64,000 bases of DNA from the NCBI GenBank assembly GCA_017993235.1, contig JAGONC010000011.1, positions 18,966-82,965 of the forward strand, given 5' to 3'. Positions 15,206-25,079 of this stretch are shown here, piece after piece. Under the pieces are notes generated by a model that saw nothing but the letters and a program-made list of their open reading frames with translations, did no database searches and was not told where the DNA came from. This stretch comes from Lentimicrobiaceae bacterium. Its GTDB lineage: Bacteria > Bacteroidota > Bacteroidia > Bacteroidales > JAGONC01. The number at the start of each line of letters is the position of its first letter. Position 1 is the stretch's first letter. The translations under genes were made by a program, and so were the position numbers.

Positions 15206-17772
15206 TTGATTTCATTCCGTGATTCCAGATCAGACCGTATTCGTTCGAACTCCTCGACAGCCTGGAGGATCACTTCGGCCGACATCCAGTATTTATCCGG
15301 ATCATTCAGAAGAGCTTCTGCCTCTTTCAACAGGCGGTAAAGTTTTTCTGCCTTAAGATGGCGGCAGGGAGCACTGATCTTATGAATGATCTCTGCTGCT
15401 TTTAACCACTCCTGTTGTGCCAGGCAGTCTGTTATCTCCTCGAGCCCCTGATCCGTATCCAAAATAAAAAGTTGCACCATTTCGCTGAAAAAAAGGTCAT
15501 CACCTGCACTTGTATCCCGCAGGGGAGAGAGGTCATAAACCGGCACATCTTCCCGTTCCGGAGGTTTTGCCTGCCCGGGCTGAATTTCGGGGACAATTTC
15601 CTTGATTTTTCGATCAGAAATACGCGAAATATACTTATGGATCACCTGGATCAGCTGTTCTTCCTCGAAGGGCTTGGTAATGCAATCATCGATTCCCATT
15701 TCCCGGAATATATCCCTGCTTTCTGCGGTAACGGCAGCACTTATGATGATGATGGGCACCGGGACACCTCTCTCTCCGGTCATCCTTCGGATCTCACGCG
15801 CAGTTTCGTCACCGCTGATCCCCGGAAGATGTAAGTCCATCAGAATGAGGTCAATGTCAGACTGCCCCATGATCCGAAGCGCATCTTCACCACTTCTGGC
15901 TTCCACCGTTTTGCATCCATACCGCTCGAGAATGACTTTCAGCAGTTTTACATTGTATTCTTCGTCATCCACCAGCAACACCTGAAGGCCGTCAAGGCTT
16001 TCAGTAGCCGTGGTTTTCTTTTCTTCGACAGGTACTCCGGCCCCCTTTGCTTTCAGGTAGGGGATGCTCACGCTAAAGGAAGATCCTGCTCCCAGTTCAC
16101 TTTCGACCTTCAGGCTTCCTCCGTGAAGCTCAATCAGTTTCCGGGTAATGGCCAGGCCTAGTCCCGTACCCCCTGAATTCTGCCGTTGCGTGCCACTGCC
16201 TTGTTCAAATTCATTAAAAATCTTTTTCAGTTCTTCCGGTTTGATCCCGATGCCGGTGTCCTTCACTTCGAAAACGACAAGGGTTTTATCATCGGTAATC
16301 TCTCTGGGGAAAGCTTTGATGGATATTTCCCCTTTTTCGGTGAACTTGATGGCATTCCCGGTCAGGTTAAACAGGATCTGACGCAGCCGAATCGGATCCC
16401 CGGTCACAAACTGAGGAACACCCGGTCCGACCCAGGCATTCAGACGGATATTTTTATCCATGGCGGCAGGTTCAAACCACCGTTTCATGTCGTCCATGAT
16501 CTCCCGGATGCTGAAGGTCGTCTGAGCCAGCTCCAGCTTGCCGGCCTGCAGCTTCGACAGGTCAAGCAGGTCATTCAGGATGCCCAGCAGGTGATCGGAG
16601 GATTTCTTTACCATCATAAGCTGTTCATGCTGACCGGCGTCGAGCCTGCTTTTGAGAAGCTGGGCGACAAAGCCTGAAATGACGTTCATCGGCGTCCGGA
16701 TCTCATGGCTCATGTTCGCATAAAATCGCTCCTTTGTTCGCGAAAGGTCTTCTGCCTCATCCCTGGCGCGCCGGAGCGCCTTCTGGTAGAGTGCATTTTT
16801 CCTGACATAGCGAAAGATCACCAGACCAGCCAGCAGCAGTAAAAGGGAGGCTGAGACTCCAAATGCAAAAATGATCTGTTTAACCTCTCCTGCTTTCCGT
16901 TCCGTATCCCTGGTCCGGCCCGACAGGGTTTCCTTCTCAACAGATTCCATCCTTGATAGCACCTTTCGGATCTGATCCATCAGCAAATGGTCCTGCTGTA
17001 AAAGACCCCACTCCTCCTGCCTTAGCATTTTTTCCCTTGCCATGGCTTCCTGCTGGACTTTGCTAACCTGATCGTTGATGTCATCATAAGATGCTGCCGG
17101 CAGCTGCTTTGTTGTAATCAAAACGGTATCAGGCTGTTGCTGTTCCGGTTGCTTGTTACGGCGAAAGATCCTTGAAAAGAAACTTTCTTTTTTCAGGGTA
17201 TCCGCATTGCTGATCACTACTGTATCGGAAACTGGAGGAAGTTCAGGTTTCTTTTCTTTTCGTATCTGTTCCATCACCCTGTCCATGGCCTGCTGGACCC
17301 TGTATTCGTCCTGAATCGAGAGAAACCGGTCAAGGTTCATGAACTTCCTGATGACAATGCTGTCAAGGGTGAGGATATAGGGGTACATCGGGTCACTCCG
17401 GCTGCACATACTTTTCAGCTCCTCAATGCGTTCACCCGTAACCTCGATGAGGGTATAAAACCGGTCCATATCCTCTTCATTCCGGGTAAGGCTGTAGGAT
17501 TTCACACTGCTTTCGGCTTCCGACAGATCATTGTAGATCTCTTTGACCAGAATCAGCTTCTGATCCGGTCGGATACTATTATTCACCGTCTGGATGATTT
17601 GGTCCAAACGTACATAGGACAGTAAACCGGTGGCAATGACCAGAAGGAAAACCAGAAAAAGTGAGATGGCGACAATGACCTCAAATGCATAGTGCTTTTT
17701 GGGTTCCTTAATGGAAGGGTTTGCGTTATTAGGTTTCACGGTAGCGTGCAATTCAAAAAAACTAAAGTACAA
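15202..17772 (-). CDS. Hybrid sensor histidine kinase with receiver and HPt domains
   Basis: An 856-residue inner-membrane kinase. The first membrane segment is at ~32-54; a sensor region of ~240 residues outside the membrane is largely helical, with a charged insertion around 'SFFSRIFRRNKQPEQQQ'; a second membrane segment follows (~303-322). Then come HisKA with 'FYANMSHEIRTPMNVI' (His ~358), the ATPase domain with 'TGNAIKFTEKG', 'DTGIGIKPEEL' and 'GTGLGLAITRKL', a receiver with 'LILMDLHLPGISGDE', and an HPt domain with 'AAEIIHKISAP' near 810. A phosphorelay His-Asp-His to the NtrC-type Asp of the overlapping next gene is the natural reading. A GTG start at 17739 (MKPNNANPS...) is possible. 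Confidence 0.93.
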   Translation of the reverse strand: MYFSFFELHATVKPNNANPSIKEPKKHYAFEVIVAISLFLVFLLVIATGLLSYVRLDQIIQTVNNSIRPDQKLILVKEIYNDLSEAESSVKSYSLTRNEEDMDRFYTLIEVTGERIEELKSMCSRSDPMYPYILTLDSIVIRKFMNLDRFLSIQDEYRVQQAMDRVMEQIRKEKKPELPPVSDTVVISNADTLKKESFFSRIFRRNKQPEQQQPDTVLITTKQLPAASYDDINDQVSKVQQEAMAREKMLRQEEWGLLQQDHLLMDQIRKVLSRMESVEKETLSGRTRDTERKAGEVKQIIFAFGVSASLLLLLAGLVIFRYVRKNALYQKALRRARDEAEDLSRTKERFYANMSHEIRTPMNVISGFVAQLLKSRLDAGQHEQLMMVKKSSDHLLGILNDLLDLSKLQAGKLELAQTTFSIREIMDDMKRWFEPAAMDKNIRLNAWVGPGVPQFVTGDPIRLRQILFNLTGNAIKFTEKGEISIKAFPREITDDKTLVVFEVKDTGIGIKPEELKKIFNEFEQGSGTQRQNSGGTGLGLAITRKLIELHGGSLKVESELGAGSSFSVSIPYLKAKGAGVPVEEKKTTATESLDGLQVLLVDDEEYNVKLLKVILERYGCKTVEARSGEDALRIMGQSDIDLILMDLHLPGISGDETAREIRRMTGERGVPVPIIIISAAVTAESRDIFREMGIDDCITKPFEEEQLIQVIHKYISRISDRKIKEIVPEIQPGQAKPPEREDVPVYDLSPLRDTSAGDDLFFSEMVQLFILDTDQGLEEITDCLAQQEWLKAAEIIHKISAPCRHLKAEKLYRLLKEAEALLNDPDKYWMSAEVILQAVEEFERIRSDLESRNEIK

Positions 17773-17849
17773 TAAAAAAACGTAATTTTACCTGCAATGA
17801 GATCTCCGGATAAAGATTTTTCACTATAACGTTGATAATCAAATATGAG

Positions 17850-18302
17850 ATGAAAAAGCCCATCTTACTTCTGTTTTTCACTTCCCTGGTTCTATTCTAT
17901 TCCTGTTCACAAAGAACAGCAACTCATTCTGCTGCAGATGCCAGGCAAGAGATCCGCCAAACGGAACATGCATTCAACGCCACGGCTCATCAGGAGGGAG
18001 TTGCCGAAGCATTTTACCGGTTTGCAGATTCATCGGCCGTCATCAACAGGGGGAATGATTCACTGATTTCTGGCAGGGAGAAGATCAAAAAATATTACGA
18101 CCGTGAGGGATACAGGAATGCTGTTGTCAATTGGGAGCCTGACTTTATAGAAGTGTCCCGGGATGGGGATCTTGGGTACAGTTACGGAAAATATGTCTGG
18201 CAGATCAGGGATACTGCAGGACAGGCTCATGAATACCGCGGGATTTATATGACCATCTGGAAAAGGCAAAAGGACGGAACGTGGAAATATGTATGGGATT
18301 AA
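17850..18302 (+). CDS. Lipoprotein with DUF4440/SnoaL-like domain
   Basis: A 150-residue lipoprotein (MKKPILLLFFTSLVLFYSCS, lipobox Cys ~19). The rest is one NTF2/SnoaL-like alpha+beta barrel: 'EIRQTEHAFNATAHQEGVAE', 'FADSSAVINRGNDSLISG', 'KIKKYYDRE', 'DLGYSYGKYVW' and C-terminal 'YRGIYMTIWKRQKDGTWKYV'. This is the DUF4440 arrangement, whose ligand is unknown in most members. I chose the ATG at 17850 rather than the TTG at 17832 because it gives a clean signal peptide. The stop codon directly abuts the xylulokinase ATG, so it is probably cotranscribed with xylB and xylA. Confidence 0.8.
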   Translation: MKKPILLLFFTSLVLFYSCSQRTATHSAADARQEIRQTEHAFNATAHQEGVAEAFYRFADSSAVINRGNDSLISGREKIKKYYDREGYRNAVVNWEPDFIEVSRDGDLGYSYGKYVWQIRDTAGQAHEYRGIYMTIWKRQKDGTWKYVWD

Positions 18303-19799
18303 ATGAAGACACTGGGACTTGACATAGGCAGTTCATTCATCAAGGCATCCATTTTTGATGTTGAATCGGGAATGTGCATGGCCAGGGCACAGACACCGGA
18401 TCAGGAAATGCCGATCCTTGCCCCGCGAAAAGGCTGGGCTGAGCAGGCCCCTGCATCCTGGTGGGAGCACGCCGTATGTGCCATCCGGCAGGTAGTCAGC
18501 CGGGCGGGGAAAGCCGCACATGAGATCGCAGCCATCGGCATCACCTACCAGATGCATGGCCTGGTTTGCCTGGATAAACAGCGAAAGCCACTGAGACCCT
18601 CCATCATCTGGTGCGACAGCCGCGCCGTGGAAACAGGCAACCGGATGGCTGACCTGCTGGGTAGTGAATACTGTCAGCAGCATCTTCTCAATTCCCCCGG
18701 TAATTTCACGGCAGCAAAGCTCAAATGGCTGATGGAGAATGAACCGGCTTTGTACGACAGTGTCCGGTATGTGATGCTGCCGGGCGACTATATTGCATAC
18801 AGGCTGACCGGAGATATCCGCACTACAGTCAGTGGATTGTCAGAAGGAATATTCTGGGATTTCAGAGAGAATCGAATCGCTGATGAATTGCTTGCGATCA
18901 CCGAAATTCAGAAAGAGCTCCTGCCTGACAGGGTGCCCACGTTTGGCAGTCAGGGCACCTTACTGCCTGCGGTAGCCGGTGAACTGGGGCTTCCAAAGGG
19001 TATTCCGGTTGCTTACCGTGCCGGCGACCAGCCCAATAACGCGCTCTCGCTGAATGTGCTTGAGCCGGGGGAAGTGGCTGCGACAGCCGGCACATCAGGA
19101 GTCGTTTACGCTGTCACCGATCAGCTGCTGTCCGATCCACTGTCACGCATTAATACGTTTGCACATGTCAATCACAGTCCGGATCAGCCAAAGCTTGGCG
19201 TTTTACTGTGCATCAATGGCACCGGTATACTCAACTCCTGGCTGAAGAAAAACGTGGCAGCCGGTGAAGGCTATGATGAGATGAACCGTCTTGCAGCCGG
19301 GATCCCGCCGGGCTCTCAGGGTCTGGTTGTTCTGCCCTTTGGAAATGGAGCCGAAAGGATCCTGCAGAACAGGGATATCGGTTGCCGCTTTCTTGGCCTG
19401 AATTTTAACATCCATACCCGGGTTCACCTTTACAGGGCTGCCCAGGAAGGCATCGCCTTTGCCATGAAATACGGGATGGAGGTCATGCGTCAGCATGCCA
19501 TCTCACCAGGGGTGATCAGGGCTGGCTACGCCAACATGTTCCTGAGCCCCCTGTTTCGGCAGATCCTTTCCGATGCATCGGAGACGCCCATTGAGCTGTA
19601 TGAAACCGACGGTTCGACGGGCGCCGCCATCGGTGCCGCCGTGGGTGCAGGGATCGGGACACCCGAAGAAATTCTGGCAAGACTGAAGAAAAAAATGATC
19701 CTTATGCCTTCCTCCATGAAAGGAGCTACAGCAGATGCTTACTTCCTCTGGAAGGATTGTCTGGATCGGGAAATGGCGACACAGAAAAGTTCATCTTAA
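18303..19799 (+). CDS. xylB: Xylulokinase
   Basis: A 498-residue FGGY kinase that phosphorylates D-xylulose. 'TLGLDIGSSFIKASIFD' opens the N-terminal phosphate site; 'GITYQMHGLVCLDKQ' and 'IIWCDSRAVETGN' form the sugar site typical of xylulokinases (QMHG motif); 'GDQPNNALSLNVLEPGEVAA' contains the catalytic Asp near 240; 'TAGTSGVVYAVT' and 'VIRAGYANMFLSPLFRQI' complete the ATP site. It begins immediately after the lipoprotein stop and is 18 bases ahead of xylA. Together with xylA it feeds D-xylose into the pentose phosphate pathway at the same point as AraD. Confidence 0.94.
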   Translation: MKTLGLDIGSSFIKASIFDVESGMCMARAQTPDQEMPILAPRKGWAEQAPASWWEHAVCAIRQVVSRAGKAAHEIAAIGITYQMHGLVCLDKQRKPLRPSIIWCDSRAVETGNRMADLLGSEYCQQHLLNSPGNFTAAKLKWLMENEPALYDSVRYVMLPGDYIAYRLTGDIRTTVSGLSEGIFWDFRENRIADELLAITEIQKELLPDRVPTFGSQGTLLPAVAGELGLPKGIPVAYRAGDQPNNALSLNVLEPGEVAATAGTSGVVYAVTDQLLSDPLSRINTFAHVNHSPDQPKLGVLLCINGTGILNSWLKKNVAAGEGYDEMNRLAAGIPPGSQGLVVLPFGNGAERILQNRDIGCRFLGLNFNIHTRVHLYRAAQEGIAFAMKYGMEVMRQHAISPGVIRAGYANMFLSPLFRQILSDASETPIELYETDGSTGAAIGAAVGAGIGTPEEILARLKKKMILMPSSMKGATADAYFLWKDCLDREMATQKSSS

Positions 19800-19817
19800 T
19801 CAATAAACATAATCCAT

Positions 19818-21143
19818 ATGAATATCACCATTGGAGAAAAGGAATTTTTTCCGGGGATAGGGAAAATTGCCTTTGAAGGAACGAACACCAAATATCCACT
19901 GGCATTTCACTGGTATGATGAGAACCAGGTGGTGGCAGGCAAAACCATGAAAGAGCACCTGCGCTTTTCCATGGCCTACTGGCACACCCTGTGCAACACC
20001 GGCAGCGATCCTTTCGGCCCCGGCACCAAGGCATTCCCCTGGGAAGAGGCTTCTGCACTGATGCAACGTAACTTCGACCGGATGGATGCCGCTTTTGAGT
20101 TCGTGACCAAAGTTGGTATACCCTTCTGGTGCTTTCATGATACAGATGTTGCAGGAGACGGAAGAGTGGCAGAAATTGAAGATCGGCTGGGCAGGATGGT
20201 CGAATATGCACGAAAAAAACAGGAGGCATCCGGTGTGAGGTTACTGTGGGGAACCGCCAATGTGTTCGGCAATACGCGCTACATGAACGGAGCCGCCACC
20301 AATCCTGATTTCCTGGCAGTAGCCCATGCCGGCACGCAGGTTAAAAATGCGCTGGATGCCACCATCGCCCTTGGAGGGGAAAATTATGTCTTTTGGGGTG
20401 GAAGGGAAGGATATCTGTCACTGCTGAACACCGATACGAAAAGGGAAAAGGAACACCTGGCCCGTTTTCTGACCATGGCAAGGGATTATGCCCGCAGCAA
20501 AGGATTCAAAGGTACTTTCCTGATCGAACCCAAACCTATGGAGCCCACCAAGCATCAGTACGATTTTGATGCAGAAACCGTCATTGGATTTCTACGGCAT
20601 TTTGGGCTGGATAAGGACTTCAAGCTGAATATCGAGGTGAACCATGCCACTCTGGCGGGCCACACGTTTGAGCATGAGCTTCAGATGGCGGCTGATGCCG
20701 GCCTGCTGGGCAGCATCGACGCCAACCGCGGCGACAGCCAGAACGGCTGGGATACCGATCAGTTCACGGTTAACCTTTACGAAACAATTGAAGCGATGCT
20801 GGTGATCCTGCAGGCAGGAGGCCTCGCACCCGGAGGGATCAACTTTGATGCAAAGACACGGCGCAACTCCACTGACCTGGAAGATATCTTCATTGCGCAT
20901 ATTACGGCCATGGATACCTTTGCACGGGCACTGGTCATCGCCGACAGGATACTGAGGGAATCGGATTATCTCAAGATCCGGCAGGAGCGCTATGCCTCCT
21001 TTGATTCCGAAAAGGGAAAAGCATTTGAACAGGGCCTGCTCACCCTGGATGACCTCAGGCAGATTGCGCTAAATCAGGGTGAGCCCAGGCAGATCAGTGG
21101 TAAGCAGGAATTGCTGGAACAAATCATTAATCTTTATAGTTAG
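19818..21143 (+). CDS. xylA: Xylose isomerase
   Basis: A 441-residue TIM-barrel enzyme that converts D-xylose to D-xylulose. Catalytic His is in '[13 protein letters not shown]' (near 107); metal ligands are seen in '[20 protein letters not shown]' (Glu), '[18 protein letters not shown]' (Glu/His) and '[19 protein letters not shown]' (Asp residues). Length and the N-terminal extension fit class II enzymes. The frame ends at 21143 and overlaps the convergent winged-helix gene by four bases. Downstream member of the xyl operon. Confidence 0.97.
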   Translation: MNITIGEKEFFPGIGKIAFEGTNTKYPLAFHWYDENQVVAGKTMKEHLRFSMAYWHTLCNTGSDPFGPGTKAFPWEEASALMQRNFDRMDAAFEFVTKVGIPFWCFHDTDVAGDGRVAEIEDRLGRMVEYARKKQEASGVRLLWGTANVFGNTRYMNGAATNPDFLAVAHAGTQVKNALDATIALGGENYVFWGGREGYLSLLNTDTKREKEHLARFLTMARDYARSKGFKGTFLIEPKPMEPTKHQYDFDAETVIGFLRHFGLDKDFKLNIEVNHATLAGHTFEHELQMAADAGLLGSIDANRGDSQNGWDTDQFTVNLYETIEAMLVILQAGGLAPGGINFDAKTRRNSTDLEDIFIAHITAMDTFARALVIADRILRESDYLKIRQERYASFDSEKGKAFEQGLLTLDDLRQIALNQGEPRQISGKQELLEQIINLYS

Positions 21144-21766
21144 TTTGTATCGGCTGTTGAACTGATCTTTCCCTGGGTTTCAATCACCCCAAAATCAATC
21201 AGGACATTTACAATATCCAGGATTTCAGAAGTATGATCCCCATTAACATCCGCTTTTTTCATGATATCTTCAACGCTTTTAAAGTCGGCGGTTGGAAATG
21301 GCAGGTGAAAAAGGAACTTTCCCTGGGGGACCGAAAGGCTGAGTCTGCGCTCCGTGCGTCCTCTCCCCTGCCCCATCCAGATGGCTACACCACTAATATA
21401 CTGATTGTTACGGGCAGTGGTGAACCGTGCTCCTGCGTTCTTCCGCTCACGGATCCGTAATTGTCTTTGGTTGTCCGGTGCAGATTGCGGAAAGAGAGAT
21501 GCCAGATCGAGGTTCAGTGTTATTTCTTTCACAATGAGTTTGTACCTGAAATAAGGTCGTTTGCCTTCATAGACTTCTTCTTTTTGAAGAATTCTAAGTT
21601 CCTGCATCGCTTCCAGAAAATCCTGCACTGTCTTGATATGCAGGTTCAACCGCGATGCGGCTTCTGAAGCTGATATCGTTGTATAGGCTGCGAGTAGCCT
21701 GAACAGGTCTTCGGCATAATCCTTCGAAAGATACGAACCCAGTATGGCGGCTTTCTTAAAATCCAT
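21140..21766 (-). CDS. Winged-helix DNA-binding-like protein
   Basis: A 208-residue soluble protein. Residues ~12-75 read as a winged helix: '[20 protein letters not shown]', '[20 protein letters not shown]' (recognition helix) and a wing '[10 protein letters not shown]', as in ArsR/MarR-like regulators. The middle holds a basic stretch '[15 protein letters not shown]'. The C-terminal third (~165-200) has another helix-turn-helix-like part '[15 protein letters not shown]'. It is the last gene of a four-gene operon with the two membrane proteins and the transglutaminase (28-base gap). It may regulate that operon. Neighbouring xylA is convergent, so a role in xylose control is less likely. Confidence 0.65.
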   Translation of the reverse strand: MDFKKAAILGSYLSKDYAEDLFRLLAAYTTISASEAASRLNLHIKTVQDFLEAMQELRILQKEEVYEGKRPYFRYKLIVKEITLNLDLASLFPQSAPDNQRQLRIRERKNAGARFTTARNNQYISGVAIWMGQGRGRTERRLSLSVPQGKFLFHLPFPTADFKSVEDIMKKADVNGDHTSEILDIVNVLIDFGVIETQGKISSTADTN

Positions 21767-21794
21767 CCCTGCAATTTGTTTACTAATTCATCGA

Positions 21795-22616
21795 TTACGA
21801 AAAAATACCCACCCCGGTCGAATCCAGCCTGTTAATGATCCTCACCCCTTCATTCTTCAGGAATATTTCCAGAAATTCCTTGAATAAATTTCCCATTGAT
21901 TCACAAAGCTGGTCAAACGAAAGCTGATCTTTATACTCGAGATAATCTCTTTTTGAAATTTGAACGGTCACTTCTCCATTATAATCAATAGCCACCCAGG
22001 ACCGATCTTCGTAATCTGTTCTGAATCTGTACAGCAATGAGAATTCTCTGCCCATCTTGATCGGAACCAGTACCACCCTGTCCATTTCGATAAAAGGTAA
22101 AGCGATATGGTTTCTCCTTAGAAAGCCCGCATAAGCCAGCAGTTCATCCTTTGAGTAGCTTATCTTTCCTGCAGGACGGGGGCGTTCTGTAAAACCATCC
22201 AGGGCATCACTGACCGATGCAGCTGCCAGTTCAAAAACCTCCCGTCCCTTCCATTTAGTCTTGCGGGTCAGTAAGAGGTAAACCAGCCAGAGTAAAAGGA
22301 AGACCGTCACGAATGTGAGTAACTTCAATGGTAGATCAAAATCTTTTTCGATAAAACCGTGTTCGGTGACTGGCATAAAGAACAGGAACAGGGAAAACGA
22401 CAGGATATATGTTGCACTTAGGAAATAAGCCAGGCTTCTGACCCTGGAGAAGGCATAGTACTGGAAAAGGGCATAAATGAAAATGATTACCGACAGAATT
22501 TTATAGCCAATCGGCCTCCCAAAGAATATAAATGCCAGTGCTGTAACGGTCAGGGCAATGATGGCCGGCAGCAATCCGGTGATGGATCGATCGGCAATCA
22601 GTTTGTTTGCTTTCAT
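21795..22616 (-). CDS. Four-TM membrane protein, paralogue of the protein at 24136
   Basis: A 273-residue protein with four membrane segments in the first ~125 residues (for example 'LLPAIIALTVTALAFIFFG' and 'LLTFVTVFLLLWLVYLLLT'), then a ~145-residue cytoplasmic domain. That domain matches the protein at 24136-24945 in order: 'DGFTERPRPAGK' with 'NGFTGRPFPAGH', 'DELLAYAGFLRRNHI' with 'EDLLGFARFLSGKNI', 'YNGEVTVQISKRDYLEYK' with 'PEGKVMVILTTADYQQYK', 'FDQLCESMGNLFKEFL' with 'YDRLCASLGNVFIRFF'. The family is unknown to me. It lies 20 bases after the transglutaminase gene in the same operon. Confidence 0.72.
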   Translation of the reverse strand: MKANKLIADRSITGLLPAIIALTVTALAFIFFGRPIGYKILSVIIFIYALFQYYAFSRVRSLAYFLSATYILSFSLFLFFMPVTEHGFIEKDFDLPLKLLTFVTVFLLLWLVYLLLTRKTKWKGREVFELAAASVSDALDGFTERPRPAGKISYSKDELLAYAGFLRRNHIALPFIEMDRVVLVPIKMGREFSLLYRFRTDYEDRSWVAIDYNGEVTVQISKRDYLEYKDQLSFDQLCESMGNLFKEFLEIFLKNEGVRIINRLDSTGVGIFS

Positions 22617-22636
22617 TGATGTAGTGATTATTTAGT

Positions 22637-24115
22637 TTATTGTTCAATGCGGTAGTCAAGAATGCTCATTTCTTTTGGCTGAAATGTCGCTTTCTCACCA
22701 AGGCGAATATGTCCGGCATCTACATAATCGTATTCGAAAATTGTGGCATCCACGGGGATCCAGCCTGCTTCGCCCATGTAGATCTCAGTCCAGGCATGCT
22801 GGCCGAAACTGCCACCATAATGGGTTGTATACAGACATCCGATGGAAAGGCGCGCGGGTATCCCCACAGCACGGCAAAAAGCGGCCAGTAACCGTGAATG
22901 CCCGCCGCATTCCGCTTCACGCATTTTATAGGTATTGATGGCACTTCCTCCTCCCGGGATGGCTCCTTTAATATTGTGTGCCACCCATTTGCTGAGGCGG
23001 ATCGCCGCTTCCCATGAATCGGCAGAGCCCTCTGTAATGGAACGAGCCCGTGCAATGATGGCCGGATCATCCGACTCGATCTGCAATTCAGGCTTCAGGT
23101 ACTTTCGAATCTCCTCGTTGCTGTTATAATCCGGAGGGAATGGTGGCGCATTGGCCCCATCATACTTCAGAGGCTGCATTTCAAAGACTCCGTCTATAAA
23201 ATTTTCCGAAACCTCACCCGTGAAGTACTGTCCAGGCCGGTTCAAACTCGTTGAGGTCACCTCCTCTCCTAAGGTCTGGATACTGGCGTCAACCTTTAAA
23301 TAGGTCATATGCTGAAAATCCGGTATCATTTTGTTGACTCGTGCAAAGATGACATTGTCGAAATCCACAACCCGGATCTTGTTCATGACAGAGCGGTCTG
23401 CCAAATAGATGTGGCGTCCTGCAACGAGTATTTTGATCTCAAAGCCATCCTCCTTGTTCAGCCAAAGCTTCGATTTGGTCATAGAGGAAAGATCAGTCTC
23501 CTCAACGACCAGGGCATGATATACAGAATCGTTGATGAAAAGTTCCTCTTCCCCAATGTTTTTGAATACCTTTTCGACGATCTCTCCGGGAAGAGGCTCA
23601 TAGATCCGGTATTTCATTTCTTTGGCACCACCCCGGATCATATCCCTGTACAGGTAAGGGTACCTGAGCGGAATATCAAGGATGACATCCGGTGTAATCG
23701 CAATCTTTCTGGGATCAGACACTCCATTCCCTTTGAACAGGATCGTATCACCCTGAACGATGCTTGTTGCCTGGATGGTAGCATTTCCGGTGGTGATCCT
23801 CGTCTCATTGAACAACAGACGCTCATTCAGCGGATCAACCTCTTCCCGGACCTGGAAGTTCATGTCCACGCCAGCACCCAGAATCGATAGTTTCAGGTTC
23901 ACATCAGATCTTACCTCCAGGACCGGTTTACCTTCCTTTTTTACAGGGCAGACTCTTTCCACAGAATACCCGCACAGGACGCCATCGATCTCCACACCAA
24001 AATAGTACTCGCTTCCTCCTTCACAAACGGATTGCGGCTGCCCCTGAATGCATGATCGCAGCAGAAGAAAGCATGTCGCTATATACAGCCAGATGATGCC
24101 ATTTGTTGTTTTCAT
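22637..24115 (-). CDS. Exported transglutaminase-like protein
   Basis: A 492-residue protein with an N-terminal signal (GIIWLYIATCFLLLRSCIQG; a Cys suggests a possible lipobox). Residues ~25-330 are a beta-rich region of unknown function. Residues ~335-470 are a transglutaminase-like cysteine protease fold: 'AIRLSKWVAHNIKG', catalytic Cys in 'MREAECGGHSRLLAAFCR' (~399), His in 'FGQHAWTEIYMG' (~440) and Asp in 'GWIPVDATIFEYD' (~457). All three triad residues are present, so activity as a peptidase or crosslinking enzyme outside the inner membrane is likely; the substrate is unknown. It is framed by two paralogous four-TM proteins, which suggests they form one membrane complex. Confidence 0.85.
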   Translation of the reverse strand: MKTTNGIIWLYIATCFLLLRSCIQGQPQSVCEGGSEYYFGVEIDGVLCGYSVERVCPVKKEGKPVLEVRSDVNLKLSILGAGVDMNFQVREEVDPLNERLLFNETRITTGNATIQATSIVQGDTILFKGNGVSDPRKIAITPDVILDIPLRYPYLYRDMIRGGAKEMKYRIYEPLPGEIVEKVFKNIGEEELFINDSVYHALVVEETDLSSMTKSKLWLNKEDGFEIKILVAGRHIYLADRSVMNKIRVVDFDNVIFARVNKMIPDFQHMTYLKVDASIQTLGEEVTSTSLNRPGQYFTGEVSENFIDGVFEMQPLKYDGANAPPFPPDYNSNEEIRKYLKPELQIESDDPAIIARARSITEGSADSWEAAIRLSKWVAHNIKGAIPGGGSAINTYKMREAECGGHSRLLAAFCRAVGIPARLSIGCLYTTHYGGSFGQHAWTEIYMGEAGWIPVDATIFEYDYVDAGHIRLGEKATFQPKEMSILDYRIEQ

Positions 24116-24135
24116 TGCTTGTTACGTTTGGTTGA

Positions 24136-24945
24136 TTAAACTGATTTTAACTCCGTGATAATCCGTGCTTCCTGCCCATTCTGATAATAATTGAAAAACC
24201 GGATAAATACATTACCCAGTGAAGCGCATAACCTGTCATAATTGAAAGTTCGCTTGTACTGTTGATAGTCAGCCGTTGTCAATATGACCATCACTTTTCC
24301 TTCCGGACTGATTGCGATGTGACTGAAATCCTCGGGCTGCTCTCCTACCAGTAGGCTTTTATTCAAAGAGAAAGCAAGGAAAAGAGTGTTATCATCATAA
24401 AAATACCGGGTAATATTCTTTCCGCTTAAAAATCGCGCAAAGCCAAGCAAGTCTTCCTTAAGGGCCTGAAGGTGTCCCGCCGGAAACGGCCTCCCGGTGA
24501 AACCGTTTGACGACTCTTCAATGGTATCTACCGCAAGCTTGAGTAGACGGCGTGCATTGGACTCATATCGTTCGTGACCGCTCAATACTGACCATCGAAT
24601 GATAAGGAAGAAGCCCAGCATTACCGCATTCAACAACCAGAGCAATTTGAAGGCAGGTCCTGGATACAGATGGGCTGGGATCGTCAGCAGGGAACCGATA
24701 CCCATAAAAAATCCCAGGACCATATAATCCCAGAGTCCGTACCTGAAATATTGAAAGACTCCCATGACGATAAAGAAAAGTCCTGTGACGATGACAATAT
24801 AATACGGGTAATGGGTAATATCGGAGTGCGCTTTGTACAATCCAAACCTGATGGCAATCTCAACAGCCAATAACAAATAAATGATCATCAGTGCCAGGGG
24901 ATAGACCCTGCCGATCGGGCCCTTCAATTTGGATCTTGTTTTCAT
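24136..24945 (-). CDS. Four-TM membrane protein, paralogue of the protein at 21795
   Basis: A 269-residue protein with four membrane segments ('LALMIIYLLLAVEIAIRFG', 'YYIVIVTGLFFIVMGVFQYF', 'YMVLGFFMGIGSLLTIPAH', 'LLWLLNAVMLGFFLIIRW') and a cytoplasmic domain that shares its conserved blocks with the protein at 21795 (see there). The two paralogues flank the transglutaminase gene with gaps of 20 bases on each side. This is the first gene of the operon; its upstream region (24946-25079) is AT-rich and shared with the divergent DUF2892 gene. Function unknown. Confidence 0.72.
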   Translation of the reverse strand: MKTRSKLKGPIGRVYPLALMIIYLLLAVEIAIRFGLYKAHSDITHYPYYIVIVTGLFFIVMGVFQYFRYGLWDYMVLGFFMGIGSLLTIPAHLYPGPAFKLLWLLNAVMLGFFLIIRWSVLSGHERYESNARRLLKLAVDTIEESSNGFTGRPFPAGHLQALKEDLLGFARFLSGKNITRYFYDDNTLFLAFSLNKSLLVGEQPEDFSHIAISPEGKVMVILTTADYQQYKRTFNYDRLCASLGNVFIRFFNYYQNGQEARIITELKSV

Positions 24946-25079
24946 TATTTCAATATTTTATATACTTTATAATTTTTAAACTTTACAAAATTAGAACATT
25001 AAAAAGCGAAAAGCAAGTTTTTGTGAAAATAAATTTTTATACCTTCGTCAAATCATTTACATTTCTCAAAGACAACAAC

